A stretch of 64,000 nt of DNA from Pseudohalocynthiibacter aestuariivivens (GTDB taxonomy: Bacteria; Pseudomonadota; Alphaproteobacteria; Rhodobacterales; Rhodobacteraceae), in the NCBI RefSeq assembly GCF_018457175.1, contig NZ_JAGFNU010000004.1, forward strand, positions 186,001-250,000, written 5' to 3'. Positions 1 to 8,010 of the stretch are shown here, one piece after another (position 1 is the stretch's first letter; each line of letters starts with the position of its first letter). The notes beneath the pieces are model-generated. The model was not told the origin of the DNA and did not search any database. It saw only the letters and a program-made list of their open reading frames with translations. Made by a program: the position numbers and the translations under genes.

Positions 1-2
1 AA

Positions 3-78
3 TGGTGCCCCCACACGGACTCGAACCGCGGACCTACTGATTACAAATCAGTTGCTCTACCAGCTGAGCTATAGGGGC
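3..78 (-). tRNA. tRNA-Thr (anticodon TGT)
   Basis: Read on the minus strand this folds as a complete 76-nt cloverleaf. The 7-bp acceptor stem begins GCCCCTA and pairs with the GGGGGC-side strand. The D arm is GCTC/GAGC, the anticodon stem ACTGA/TCAGT encloses the loop TTTGTAA, and the T arm carries TTCGAGT. The 3' CCA is encoded in the DNA. Bases 34-36 are TGT, which reads ACA threonine codons. Confidence 0.96.
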
Positions 79-143
79 TCGCGGGTGGATTTACGCGGTT
101 GTTTGCTGTCTTGCAAGCCTCTCATTCGCAAAAGTTGCTCAAT

Positions 144-1802
144 TTATCGATTTGAACGGGCCATGAGCAAAACGGCACAAAGGCCAACCAGAATAACCAT
201 CATCGCTGCCGGGGCGGCGCCAGCCAGGTTTTCAAGCGACGCCTGCTCGTAAACCCTTGTCGAAAGCGTGTTGAAATTGAACGGTCTGAGCAAAAGGGTT
301 GCAGGCAGTTCTTTCACACAATCGACAAAAACCAACAGTAGGGCCGTCCCGACAGAGCTTCGGATTAACGGGATGTGCACCTCGCGAAGCACACCTCCCG
401 CGGTTCTGCCCAAAGACCTTGCCGCCATCGGCAAGCTTGGGGAGACACGGCCAAGGGCTGCATCCGCAGTCCCTTGCGCGATCGCGAAGAAACGGACCGC
501 ATACGCGTAGATTAGCGCAAAGGCTGATCCGGTGAGCAAAAGACCGGGATCAAAGCCAGTAGCGGCTTCAATCCCATCCGCAATCAGGTGATCCAGAGCC
601 GCCATCGGGATCAGGATACCAACAGCGAGAACCGCACCCGGTGCGGCGTAGCCTATCGTTGAGACGGGTAGTAAAATGCGTGGTAAGCGCCGTCCTGTTA
701 ATCGCACTCCGTACACCATGAACAAGGCAGCAGAAACAGTCACAAGCGCTGCAATGCCACCAACAACAACGGTGTTTGCCAGCGCACGGACAAGAGCCGG
801 ATCAGCCCAGGGATGCGCATTGCTCAGAGCATGACTGCCAATCACGAGGGCGGGAAGAAGGAACCCAACTGCGAAGGGAATAAAACACAAAATCGATGCG
901 ACCCCTGCCTGCACACCCTTCAGTTTAACGGGTGTAACCGGGCGCTGGTGACGCGCCGTACTGTAATAGCGATTCTTCTTGCGGCTGGTTTTTTCCAAAA
1001 CAACCAGAAGCAACACGAGTGTCAGAACCACGCCTGCTATCTGCGCAGCACCACCTGCATTGTTGCTTTCCAGCCAGGTACTGAAAATGCCAGTTGTCAG
1101 TGTCTGAACGGCAAAATACTCGACTGTGCCAAAATCACTGACCGTTTCCATCATTACGATAGCAGCCCCCGCAGCGACCGCCGGACGTGCCAGAGGCAGA
1201 CCAACCCGGAATAACCGAGCGACCGAACCCGCGCCTAAGGCGCGAGCGACTTCAAAGCTGGAAGCTGATTGTTCGCGAAAAGCAGCCCGGGCCAACATGT
1301 ATACGTATGGGAATAGCGCGCCCGTCAGAACGACAATCGCAGATCCGCGCGATCTGATTTCAGGGAACCAATAGTCGCGTGAATCAGCCCAGCCAAAGGC
1401 CTCTCGCAAAAACGTTTGCACAGGCCCTGCGTATTCCAGAAAATCAACCAGCGCATAGGCCCCTACATAGGCAGGGATCGAAAGTGGAAACAACAACAGC
1501 CATTCCAACCAACGTGCTCCGGGGAAGCGATACATCACCAAGAGCCAGGCCGCGCCCACGCCCACGCAGGCCGAGAGAGAACCGACAGACACCATCAAAA
1601 TAACGGTGTTTGAAAGATAACGCGGCAACGTCGTTGAAACCAAATGAGGCCAGATGTTTTCCGCCGGGTTAAACCCAATCCAAATCACAGCTGCGATCGG
1701 CAAAATCACAAGAATCGCAATAACTGCAGCGCCGAAAGACCACGGGTTCAGCGTGCTTCTCCGTTTCGGCACTGCCATAAGATGAGCGTTTTTCTCAGAC
1801 AT
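144..1802 (-). CDS. Iron(III)-type ABC transporter permease, two-domain (FbpB/SfuB-like)
   Basis: Inner-membrane permease of about 552 residues with roughly a dozen hydrophobic segments. It consists of two homologous halves, each with a binding-protein-dependent permease region; the first has an EAA-type loop near 'FEVARALGAGSVARLF' and the second near 'AARSLGRTAGGV'. This double-length arrangement is typical of ferric iron permeases of the FbpB/SfuB type. The frame stays open upstream to 1919, but that would overlap the divergent gene starting at 1890, so the ATG at 1802 (MSEKNAHL) is preferred; another ATG lies at 1778. No binding protein or ATPase gene is adjacent in the window, so the partners must lie beyond the tRNA or elsewhere. 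Substrate assignment is by family only. Confidence 0.85.
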   Translation of the reverse strand: MSEKNAHLMAVPKRRSTLNPWSFGAAVIAILVILPIAAVIWIGFNPAENIWPHLVSTTLPRYLSNTVILMVSVGSLSACVGVGAAWLLVMYRFPGARWLEWLLLFPLSIPAYVGAYALVDFLEYAGPVQTFLREAFGWADSRDYWFPEIRSRGSAIVVLTGALFPYVYMLARAAFREQSASSFEVARALGAGSVARLFRVGLPLARPAVAAGAAIVMMETVSDFGTVEYFAVQTLTTGIFSTWLESNNAGGAAQIAGVVLTLVLLLVVLEKTSRKKNRYYSTARHQRPVTPVKLKGVQAGVASILCFIPFAVGFLLPALVIGSHALSNAHPWADPALVRALANTVVVGGIAALVTVSAALFMVYGVRLTGRRLPRILLPVSTIGYAAPGAVLAVGILIPMAALDHLIADGIEAATGFDPGLLLTGSAFALIYAYAVRFFAIAQGTADAALGRVSPSLPMAARSLGRTAGGVLREVHIPLIRSSVGTALLLVFVDCVKELPATLLLRPFNFNTLSTRVYEQASLENLAGAAPAAMMVILVGLCAVLLMARSNR

Positions 1803-1889
1803 AAAAGGCGCAGTATCGGAAAGCGGTTTCACTGTCCAGAAAAGCCCGTATATTGACCCGGATGAATCTTTGAAAGTTGTCGTGATTTT

Positions 1890-2765
1890 ATGCAGGTTGT
1901 CTTTCACATCGGTGCCCATTCCACAGATGAAGACCGGCTTTTAAAGTGCTTATTGAAAAATAAGGATGTTCTCAGAAGTCAGGGGGTGGTTGTCCCCGGC
2001 CCGAGTCGTTTCAGAAAATTAATCCGTGAAACATTGGCCGCTCTTGGGGGGGAAACACCCAAGCGGGAAACGCAAGACGCGCTTGTCGATGCGATAATCG
2101 ATGAAGATGAAGCAACGCGTTTGATTCTGTCTGGTGAACACATGATCTGCGTTCCCACTCGCATTTTCCATGGCAGCGAATTTTATGCGTTGGCTGGCAA
2201 GAAAGCACAGGCACTTGCTGGCCTATTTCCCGCAACTGAGGTGGAGTTTCATATCGGACTTCGCAATCCGGCAACCTTTATCCCGAGTGTTTTTGACCGC
2301 ACCAGCAACATATCTTACGAAAATTTCATGAACGAGATTAACCCGCTCGATATTCGCTGGTCCGACGTATTGAAACGCATCAAAGCTGCGGTTCCAAATG
2401 CAACTCTCACGGTTTGGGCCAACGAAGATACACCGTTGATCTGGGCGGAACTCATGCGCGAGCTTGCGGGCGTTGATCCTATGGTTGAGCTTTCAGGAAC
2501 AGATGATCTGCTAGCAGAAATTATGACCCGCAGCGGCTTTAAAAGGTTCCAAAGCTATCTGGAAAGCCATCCACCGCGAAACGAAATTCAGAAACGCCGT
2601 GTGATCGCTGCGTTTCTGGGGAAATTTGCGATGGTGGAGAAGATGGAGCAAGAATTGGATATTGAGGGCTGGACGGACGACTATGTTGATCAACTCACTG
2701 ATCTTTATGAAGAGGATTTGGATGAGGTTCAGCGCATGCATGGCGTCAATTTCATCGCGCCCTGA
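1890..2765 (+). CDS. Conserved hypothetical protein (sulfotransferase-like N-terminus?)
   Basis: 291-residue soluble protein starting MQVVFHIGAH. I do not recognise a specific family. The opening 'VVFHIGAHSTDEDRLL' faintly resembles the 'HIGxHKTGTT' phosphosulfate-binding loop of sulfotransferase-like proteins, but the lysine and threonines of that loop are absent, so catalytic activity cannot be claimed. The middle contains 'EVEFHIGLRNPATFIPSVF', which resembles the second conserved block of such proteins ('RxPxxxxxS'). The C-terminus is acidic. It is divergent from the iron-type permease and has no clear Shine-Dalgarno sequence. Confidence 0.6.
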   Translation: MQVVFHIGAHSTDEDRLLKCLLKNKDVLRSQGVVVPGPSRFRKLIRETLAALGGETPKRETQDALVDAIIDEDEATRLILSGEHMICVPTRIFHGSEFYALAGKKAQALAGLFPATEVEFHIGLRNPATFIPSVFDRTSNISYENFMNEINPLDIRWSDVLKRIKAAVPNATLTVWANEDTPLIWAELMRELAGVDPMVELSGTDDLLAEIMTRSGFKRFQSYLESHPPRNEIQKRRVIAAFLGKFAMVEKMEQELDIEGWTDDYVDQLTDLYEEDLDEVQRMHGVNFIAP

Positions 2766-2797
2766 CACGGAGTCAGGGCTGCAAATAAGATACAATT

Positions 2798-3268
2798 TCA
2801 CACTTCGATGAACTCTGGCTCGTATGTAACAGGAAAATTAACTGACCTCGCGATAAAGCAATATTGGTGAATTTCCTTATGGATTTCATGGGCGCGCTGT
2901 AAGTCTGCACCTGCTTTCACCTGGATTCTCGGTCTCAATACCGCGCTTAGAAAACGCCCTGCCCCATTTGGTGCCGTTTCGCCTGTTCCAAGCGGATCGT
3001 CCGAGTAAGCTGTCACAACGATCCCTTCAACGCTGGCAAGGTGGAGATACCAGAGCATGTGACAGGCCGACAAAGTTGACAGCAACAGATCCTCGGGGTT
3101 GAGCAGGTTAGGGTCGCCCCCTAACAGTGGGTCGTTTGAACAATGGATAACCGGCTTACCCGGAGTCTCGATATTCCAGGTGCGTGCGTATGCGCGATAG
3201 TCACGCGTCCCAACCCCTTGATCCCCTGTCCAGACGACACGTGCGGTGTAGTCGTACTGTTTTGCCAT
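2798..3268 (-). CDS. OsmC family protein
   Basis: 156-residue OsmC/Ohr-fold protein, a family of thiol-dependent hydroperoxide reductases. The two redox cysteines expected in the family are present: Cys69 in 'STLSACHMLWYL' and Cys137 in 'HQYCFIARSV'. Length matches the family. The ATG at 3268 (MAKQYDY) is preceded by AAGGAAA; upstream in-frame codons lack a ribosome site and would run through the operator palindrome. It is divergent from a GntR-family gene, which suggests that regulator controls it. Whether the substrate is organic hydroperoxide or another electrophile cannot be read from sequence. Confidence 0.9.
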   Translation of the reverse strand: MAKQYDYTARVVWTGDQGVGTRDYRAYARTWNIETPGKPVIHCSNDPLLGGDPNLLNPEDLLLSTLSACHMLWYLHLASVEGIVVTAYSDDPLGTGETAPNGAGRFLSAVLRPRIQVKAGADLQRAHEIHKEIHQYCFIARSVNFPVTYEPEFIEV

Positions 3269-3290
3269 GATATTTCCTTTAATTCGATTT

Positions 3291-3306
3291 TGTATACGTG
3301 TATACA
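3291..3306. promoter_or_regulatory. Palindromic operator TGTATAC-GT-GTATACA
   Basis: Perfect inverted repeat with 7-bp arms and a 2-bp centre between the OsmC gene (start 3268, minus) and the GntR gene (start 3335, plus). TGTATAC-type half sites are usual for GntR/FCD regulators. Its place between both starts suggests autoregulation and control of the OsmC gene. Confidence 0.7.
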
Positions 3307-3334
3307 TTATGAAAAATCAAACGAAAGACCTGAA

Positions 3335-3958
3335 ATGACAGCCGAAGCTATTGCAGCGACTCTACAGCACGACATTCTTTCTGGAACGCTCTCTCCCGGT
3401 ACAGAGCTTGTACAATCTGAACTGGCGGCGCGGTTTCAGGTTAGCCGCATTCCAATTAGGGATGCGCTGATGTTGTTGTCCGTCGAAGGTGTTGTGACCG
3501 TTACGCCGAACCGGGGAGCGCGTGTCATACAGCTGTCGCCTTCAGAAGTGCAGGAAATATTTGATATGCGTGTCTTGCTGGAAGGTGATTGCCTGCGGCG
3601 CGCTATCCCATACATGCAGCAGGCAGATTTTGAAAGAATTGAACATGTACTCCGCCGTTCAAATCTGGAAGTGCAAACAGAAGGCTGGGCTGAAGGTGAC
3701 TGGAATTTTCACCTTGCGCTTTATTCGCCTTCGGGCCGCAAACATCAAATTGTGATGATAGAAAAGCTTAGGCGCCGATGCCAGTTACACATCGCAGCAT
3801 ATCGCACCCTGCCCGAAGAAACCCTGCAATGGATCAGGGATCATGAATTGATCATGAAGCATTGCAGAAATAAAGAAACAGAAGCAGCGGTTGACGCACT
3901 TAAGCGTCATTTGTCCGAAGCAGGCAAAACGCTGGTGCGTGCAATGCCCACATCATAA
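3335..3958 (+). CDS. GntR family transcriptional regulator (FadR subfamily, FCD domain)
   Basis: 207-residue regulator. Residues about 1-65 form a winged helix-turn-helix ('LAARFQVSRIPIRDALMLLSVEG', followed by the wing 'TPNRGARV'). Residues about 75-200 form the all-helical FCD ligand-binding domain, with the dimer-contact stretch 'VQEIFDMRVLLEGDCLR' and conserved 'WNFHLALY' and 'DHELIMKHC' histidines that usually bind a metal in this fold. The ATG at 3335 places the protein directly after the operator palindrome at 3291-3306. The ligand is unknown; divergence from an OsmC gene suggests a link with oxidative or electrophile stress. Confidence 0.88.
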   Translation: MTAEAIAATLQHDILSGTLSPGTELVQSELAARFQVSRIPIRDALMLLSVEGVVTVTPNRGARVIQLSPSEVQEIFDMRVLLEGDCLRRAIPYMQQADFERIEHVLRRSNLEVQTEGWAEGDWNFHLALYSPSGRKHQIVMIEKLRRRCQLHIAAYRTLPEETLQWIRDHELIMKHCRNKETEAAVDALKRHLSEAGKTLVRAMPTS

Positions 3959-3982
3959 AACGAAACCGCCCCAGGTTTGCAC

Positions 3983-4240
3983 CTACATTCCCAACGCTTC
4001 TTTATACATTTCAAGCACGGCTTCTTCTTCGGCAATGTCATTCGCATCTCTTTTGCGAAGCGCTATCACTTTGCGCATGACTTTGGTGTCATAACCCCGG
4101 CCTTTTGCCTCGGCCATCACCTCTTTTTGCTGTTCAGCAAGGTCTTTCTTTTCGGCATCAAGCCGTTCAATACGTTCAATAAACTGGCGCAGTTCATCCG
4201 CAGTTACGCGGTAGCTACTGTCAGAGGTAATGTCGTTCAT
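3983..4240 (-). CDS. gapR: GapR family DNA-binding protein (DUF2312)
   Basis: 85-residue protein that is entirely helical and charged, matching DUF2312/UPF0335. In Caulobacter the family member GapR is a nucleoid-associated protein that binds overtwisted AT-rich DNA ahead of replication and transcription. Diagnostic blocks are 'LRQFIERIERLDAEKKDL', 'VMAEAKGRGYDTKVMRKVI' and 'IAEEEAVLEMYKEALG'. The ATG at 4240 (MNDITSD) gives the usual family length; the upstream extension is not conserved-looking. It is convergent with the GntR gene. Confidence 0.93.
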   Translation of the reverse strand: MNDITSDSSYRVTADELRQFIERIERLDAEKKDLAEQQKEVMAEAKGRGYDTKVMRKVIALRKRDANDIAEEEAVLEMYKEALGM

Positions 4241-4361
4241 GCGATGGCCCCATATTTCGAATGAGCCCCTGAGTAGCCGGGCTGGCAACAGGCTGCAAGA
4301 CCCTTGCGCGCCTATCGCACATCCTTTACCCGAAGGTCAGGCAAACAAAGAGGTTAAGCCA

Positions 4362-4577
4362 ATGGCAAACATGATCTGGCTCGGTGCTGCTGTTTCGCTT
4401 GTCGGACTTGCGGGGCTTATTTGGTGCATCGTCATTGCGGCTTCTGCAAAACGGAACAGTCTTGATGACGACGAGATGCGCAGGCGACTTCAAAAAGTCG
4501 TTGTTCTGAATATGATCGCGCTCCTGCTCTCTCTGATTGGCCTGGCCATAGTCGTCGTTGGAATTATGCTTTCTTAA
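4362..4577 (+). CDS. Small two-helix membrane protein
   Basis: 71-residue protein with two hydrophobic segments (about residues 4-28 and 48-70) separated by a charged hinge rich in Arg, Asp and Lys. This predicts a helical hairpin in the inner membrane. The start is supported by AAAGAGG upstream of ATG at 4362. It is divergent from gapR with a 121-bp gap and convergent with the fadJ-like gene. I recognise no family beyond 'conserved roseobacter small membrane protein', and no function can be given. Confidence 0.7.
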   Translation: MANMIWLGAAVSLVGLAGLIWCIVIAASAKRNSLDDDEMRRRLQKVVVLNMIALLLSLIGLAIVVVGIMLS

Positions 4578-4630
4578 GTGTCAGCAGACCTGCTCTGAAA
4601 GCCCGAAATGCGAAAATGAGTTCGCAACAG

Positions 4631-6724
4631 CTACACCGCGTTGAGTGTGTCAAAGCCATGTCCAGCCTTTATGACCTCGTCAAACAAAGGAGAGGGTGTC
4701 CAAAACTTGTCTTCCTTGGCGAATTCCCGAAGTTGGTTGCGCAACGACAACAGGCCCGAAAGTTCTGCCGCTTTCATCGGACCACCCCGCCAGCGCGGAA
4801 AGCCGTAGCCATGTATCATCGCAACATCAATGTCCGAGGGCCGCTGCGCGATCTTGTTCAGCACTAGGTTTGCACCTTCATTCACCATTGCAGAGAGACA
4901 TCTGTATAGAATTTCTTCGGGCCCGAACGCGCGCGGGGTTATGCCCTTTCTCTCTCGCTCGGCGGCGATAAGCCCCAGAACTTCGGGATCTTCGACACCC
5001 AAACGGCTACCATCTGCATAGGTATAGTATCCACGCCCGGCCTTTTGGCCGAGCCAGCCCTTCTGACACATCTTGTCACCAATCGCGATGTATCGCATTT
5101 CAGGATCTCGCGTGGATTTTAATCTTTTGCGACGGGCCCACGATATATCAAGCCCCGCCAGATCAAGCACCTGATACGGGCCCATCGGAAAGCCAAAGGC
5201 GCGCATTGTGGCGTCAACCTGATAAGGGCTCGCCCCGTCTTCCAACATAAAGTCTGCGGCGGTTCTATACGCAGCCAAAATGGAATTGCCGATGAACCCA
5301 TCGGCAACCCCGGAACGCACCGGGATCTTTCCAAGTTTCTTGGCGAGCGTAAAACCCGTGGCGACAACGTCAGCCTCCGTTGCCTCTCCAACCACGACTT
5401 CGACAAGGCGCATAACATGAGCCGGCGAAAAGAAATGTAGCCCTAAAACGTTCTCTGGGTGTGCAACACCCGCAGCAAGCGTATTGATATCAAGATAGGA
5501 CGTGTTCGTCGCGAGTATCGCACCCGGTTTGATAACCGCGTCCAAAGTCGCGAAAACCTGTTCCTTTACAGACATATCTTCAATCACGCATTCGATAACG
5601 AGATCTGCCTCGCTCACAGCGAAATAGTGAATATCGCCAGTAAGACGCGCCATTCTTTCATCAAGCATCTGTGCGGTTATGCTCCCTTTTCGAACAGCTT
5701 TATCGAAAACAGATTCAATCCGGGCTAGTGCCGTATCCAACATGGGCTGATCCCGGTCAACAAGAACAACACCAAACCCCGCATCAAGAAAAGATGCAGC
5801 AATGCCTGACCCCATGGTGCCGCCGCCGACAATCCCTACGATCTCAACGGGCCTTGGTTTTGCACGCGCCACTTCGGGCGCTTTTGTAGCTTTGCGCTCC
5901 GCAAAGAAAACATGCCGTAAGGCTGCGGATTGATCTGAGCGCAAACAATCCTCAAACGCTGCCTGCTCAAAGGCCAGCCCACCCTCAAAGGGCAACAACA
6001 TCGCAGCCTCAACGCAATCAACAATCTTTGCCGGCGCAAAGAGCGGGTTGCCTGCCAATGCCTGCCGCTTTGCCGCAACCGCTCTGGCATACCCAACTGG
6101 ATCGCTTAATCCTTCGGTGCGTTCACGCGTGGGTCGCAGCGCGTTGGGTTTGCCAATAAGTTCGTGTGCAAAGTCGAGCGCCGCATCCCTGACATGTGCG
6201 CGTGAAACCCCGTCTATCAGCCCTAAGTCGACGGCTTTTGCAGCCGATATCGGTGCCTTGGCAATCATCAGATCAAGCGCCGCCTCTGCCCCGCATATTC
6301 GGGGAACGCGCTGCGTACCACCCGCACCCGGCAAAATGCCAAGCGTGACTTCGGGCAAACCAAATGTCGTCATTGGGTCTGCGATGCGATAGTGCGCAGC
6401 AAGAGCAAGCTCAAAGCCACCACCAAGAACCGTGCCGTGCACGGCAGCAACGACAGGTTTGCATGTCGCTTCAACGCGGTTGCACACATCCGGCAACCAC
6501 GGATCCACCGTTGGCTTGCCAAATTCGGTTATATCCGCGCCTGCCGGAAAGGTACGCCCCTCGGCAAACATCACGATGGCTTTGACATCATCATTTGCTT
6601 CGGCATCGTCAAATGCAGTGACGAGGCCCTGCCGAACCGCGGCATTTAGTGCATTAACCGGTGGATTATTGATTGTAATAACAGCAACGCCGTCATTGAC
6701 GTTAAATTTTACCTCTTGCCCCAT
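4631..6724 (-). CDS. Bifunctional enoyl-CoA hydratase / 3-hydroxyacyl-CoA dehydrogenase
   Basis: 697-residue fatty acid beta-oxidation enzyme of the FadB/FadJ type. Residues about 1-185 form a crotonase domain with the oxyanion loop 'FPAGADITEFG' and 'LGILPGAGGTQRVPRICG'. Residues from about 295 form an NAD-binding Rossmann domain ('VGGGTMGSGIAASFLDAGF'), followed by the catalytic histidine block 'LGLHFFSPAHVMRLVEVV' and two C-terminal dehydrogenase domains. The ATG at 6724 has GGGAG nine bases upstream; the frame also allows a TTG three codons earlier. No thiolase is adjacent, so the partner lies elsewhere. It hydrates enoyl-CoA and oxidises the product to 3-ketoacyl-CoA. Confidence 0.93.
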   Translation of the reverse strand: MGQEVKFNVNDGVAVITINNPPVNALNAAVRQGLVTAFDDAEANDDVKAIVMFAEGRTFPAGADITEFGKPTVDPWLPDVCNRVEATCKPVVAAVHGTVLGGGFELALAAHYRIADPMTTFGLPEVTLGILPGAGGTQRVPRICGAEAALDLMIAKAPISAAKAVDLGLIDGVSRAHVRDAALDFAHELIGKPNALRPTRERTEGLSDPVGYARAVAAKRQALAGNPLFAPAKIVDCVEAAMLLPFEGGLAFEQAAFEDCLRSDQSAALRHVFFAERKATKAPEVARAKPRPVEIVGIVGGGTMGSGIAASFLDAGFGVVLVDRDQPMLDTALARIESVFDKAVRKGSITAQMLDERMARLTGDIHYFAVSEADLVIECVIEDMSVKEQVFATLDAVIKPGAILATNTSYLDINTLAAGVAHPENVLGLHFFSPAHVMRLVEVVVGEATEADVVATGFTLAKKLGKIPVRSGVADGFIGNSILAAYRTAADFMLEDGASPYQVDATMRAFGFPMGPYQVLDLAGLDISWARRKRLKSTRDPEMRYIAIGDKMCQKGWLGQKAGRGYYTYADGSRLGVEDPEVLGLIAAERERKGITPRAFGPEEILYRCLSAMVNEGANLVLNKIAQRPSDIDVAMIHGYGFPRWRGGPMKAAELSGLLSLRNQLREFAKEDKFWTPSPLFDEVIKAGHGFDTLNAV

Positions 6725-6818
6725 AAGGTTCAACTCCCTGCGCGCATACCCGATCTTTGTCCGGATTTTAACGCACTATTGCACCACGGCGTGAAAACGC
6801 AAAGCCGACTTTAAAAAA

Positions 6819-6826
6819 TTTGCAAA
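6819..6826. promoter_or_regulatory. TTTGCAAA site upstream of the beta-oxidation gene
   Basis: A single perfect palindrome TTTGCAAA lies about 95 bp upstream of the hydratase/dehydrogenase start at 6724. The same octamer, in duplicate, is the recognition element described for the ScfR regulator PccR of Rhodobacter sphaeroides. Only one copy is visible here, so this is a weak candidate. Confidence 0.25.
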
Positions 6827-6859
6827 GCACGGCCTTAAAAAATGCAGCGCACCAAGAGC

Positions 6860-7072
6860 TTAGAGTGGCATGTTATCAAACAATTCCTCTGCTTCTTCTT
6901 CTTCAAGGGCCAGTTCAAAGGCAGCTAAGTCTTCAGGAACGGGTAGTCCCATCGCTTTAAACTCGGCGATTTTTTCGCGCAGTTGCTCTTGTAAAACATG
7001 CGCATCCTCTGGTCGCTTCTGAATTTCATCCATCAGCAACAGCGCCGCAGCTTTCAGGTTTTCAAATGACAT
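6860..7072 (-). CDS. Conserved small acidic protein of unknown function
   Basis: 70-residue protein, mostly amphipathic helix, with an acidic C-terminal run (about residues 55-66, rich in Glu). A strong ribosome site, AGGAGGA, precedes the ATG at 7072. It lies directly downstream of the DksA-like gene in the same direction with only a short gap, so both are probably cotranscribed. I do not recognise a named domain; this kind of small protein looks lineage-specific. No signal peptide or membrane segment is seen. Confidence 0.75.
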   Translation of the reverse strand: MSFENLKAAALLLMDEIQKRPEDAHVLQEQLREKIAEFKAMGLPVPEDLAAFELALEEEEAEELFDNMPL

Positions 7073-7107
7073 AATAGCTTCCTCCTAAAATTAATTCACT
7101 ACTCACA

Positions 7108-7425
7108 CTATACAGCGCAATTTTTACAGAACGGTGTATATGGCAACACATCCAAGCGTGCTGGCAAAATCTCGACGCCGCATTTAACGCAAAATCCATA
7201 CTCGTCAGCTTCTATTCGTTCCAAAGCAGCCTGTATCATGCGGATTTCCGCCTGACTTGTAACGCCCATAGTTTCAAGCACTTCGTCTTCTTCGCGCTCT
7301 ACTGAACGGTCTTCCCAATCCTTGGATACGGGCTCATCCAGCTCTTCTTCAATATGGTGGATTCGCTCATCTAACTCCTGCAGACGTTCCAAGAGAGCAG
7401 CTTTTCTTTCGGCGATTTTTGTCAT
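7108..7425 (-). CDS. DksA/TraR family zinc-finger protein
   Basis: 105-residue protein with an N-terminal coiled coil (about residues 1-72) and a C-terminal four-cysteine zinc finger: Cys79, Cys82, Cys100 and Cys103 ('FCVKCG' and 'FCKNCAV'). DksA/TraR proteins bind the secondary channel of RNA polymerase and modify initiation. At 105 residues it is shorter than full DksA, closer to short DksA-like proteins. The coiled-coil turn here reads 'EREEDEVLE', so whether the acidic DxxDxA tip needed for ppGpp co-action is present is doubtful. The start at 7425 has AAAGGAG upstream. Confidence 0.9.
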   Translation of the reverse strand: MTKIAERKAALLERLQELDERIHHIEEELDEPVSKDWEDRSVEREEDEVLETMGVTSQAEIRMIQAALERIEADEYGFCVKCGVEILPARLDVLPYTPFCKNCAV

Positions 7426-7543
7426 CTGTGTTCTCCTTTGATCAGAAGCACTATGGAGCGAGTACACCAGCCCTTCTTTGACGCAGGTCAATAATAACAT
7501 GACACACTGGTATGGCTACACCACTCATGGTATTGCGCGATTT

Positions 7544-7969
7544 ATGGATATTCGACAAATCACACCCGACTATGCGGTTTCGCCCCAAATCGAAATCAGC
7601 GATGTTGCGGAAATCGCAAACGCCGGTTTCACGACGTTGATCTGCAACAGACCAGATGCAGAGATACCACCAACCCTGCACGCCACAAAAATGCGCACCG
7701 CAGCCAAAGCTGCCGGGCTGAAATTTGTGGAACTACCCGTTACACACAGCACAATGACGCCAGACCTTATTGCCGCGCAGGCCGCCGCAATAGAAACGTC
7801 AGAAGGCCCCGTACTTGCCTATTGCGCCTCAGGCACACGTTCGACAATTGTTTGGGCCCTGTCCAAGGCAGATACGCAGCCTGTCGATGAAATTATCGCA
7901 ACCGCGGCCGAAGCAGGATATCAGATCGAAGGCGTTCGTCCCCATCTGGCCGCGATTGCAAAAGATTGA
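7544..7969 (+). CDS. TIGR01244/DUF442 family rhodanese- or phosphatase-like protein
   Basis: 141-residue protein starting MDIRQITPDYAVSPQI, the characteristic opening of the TIGR01244 (DUF442) family. The active-site-like loop 'YCASGTRS' has Cys94 and Arg99 in the C-X4-R arrangement seen in family members fused to beta-lactamase-like persulfide hydrolases (Blh). This points to sulfide or persulfide chemistry, or to a dual-specificity phosphatase fold. Here it stands alone, divergent from the DksA-like gene, with no sulfide:quinone reductase nearby. Upstream in-frame starts at 7478 (TTG) and 7499 (ATG) exist, but the family N-terminus favours 7544. Confidence 0.85.
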   Translation: MDIRQITPDYAVSPQIEISDVAEIANAGFTTLICNRPDAEIPPTLHATKMRTAAKAAGLKFVELPVTHSTMTPDLIAAQAAAIETSEGPVLAYCASGTRSTIVWALSKADTQPVDEIIATAAEAGYQIEGVRPHLAAIAKD

Positions 7970-8010
7970 GTTAAGAGTCAAACAACCTCTCTCGTCAGAT
8001 ATGACATCGA

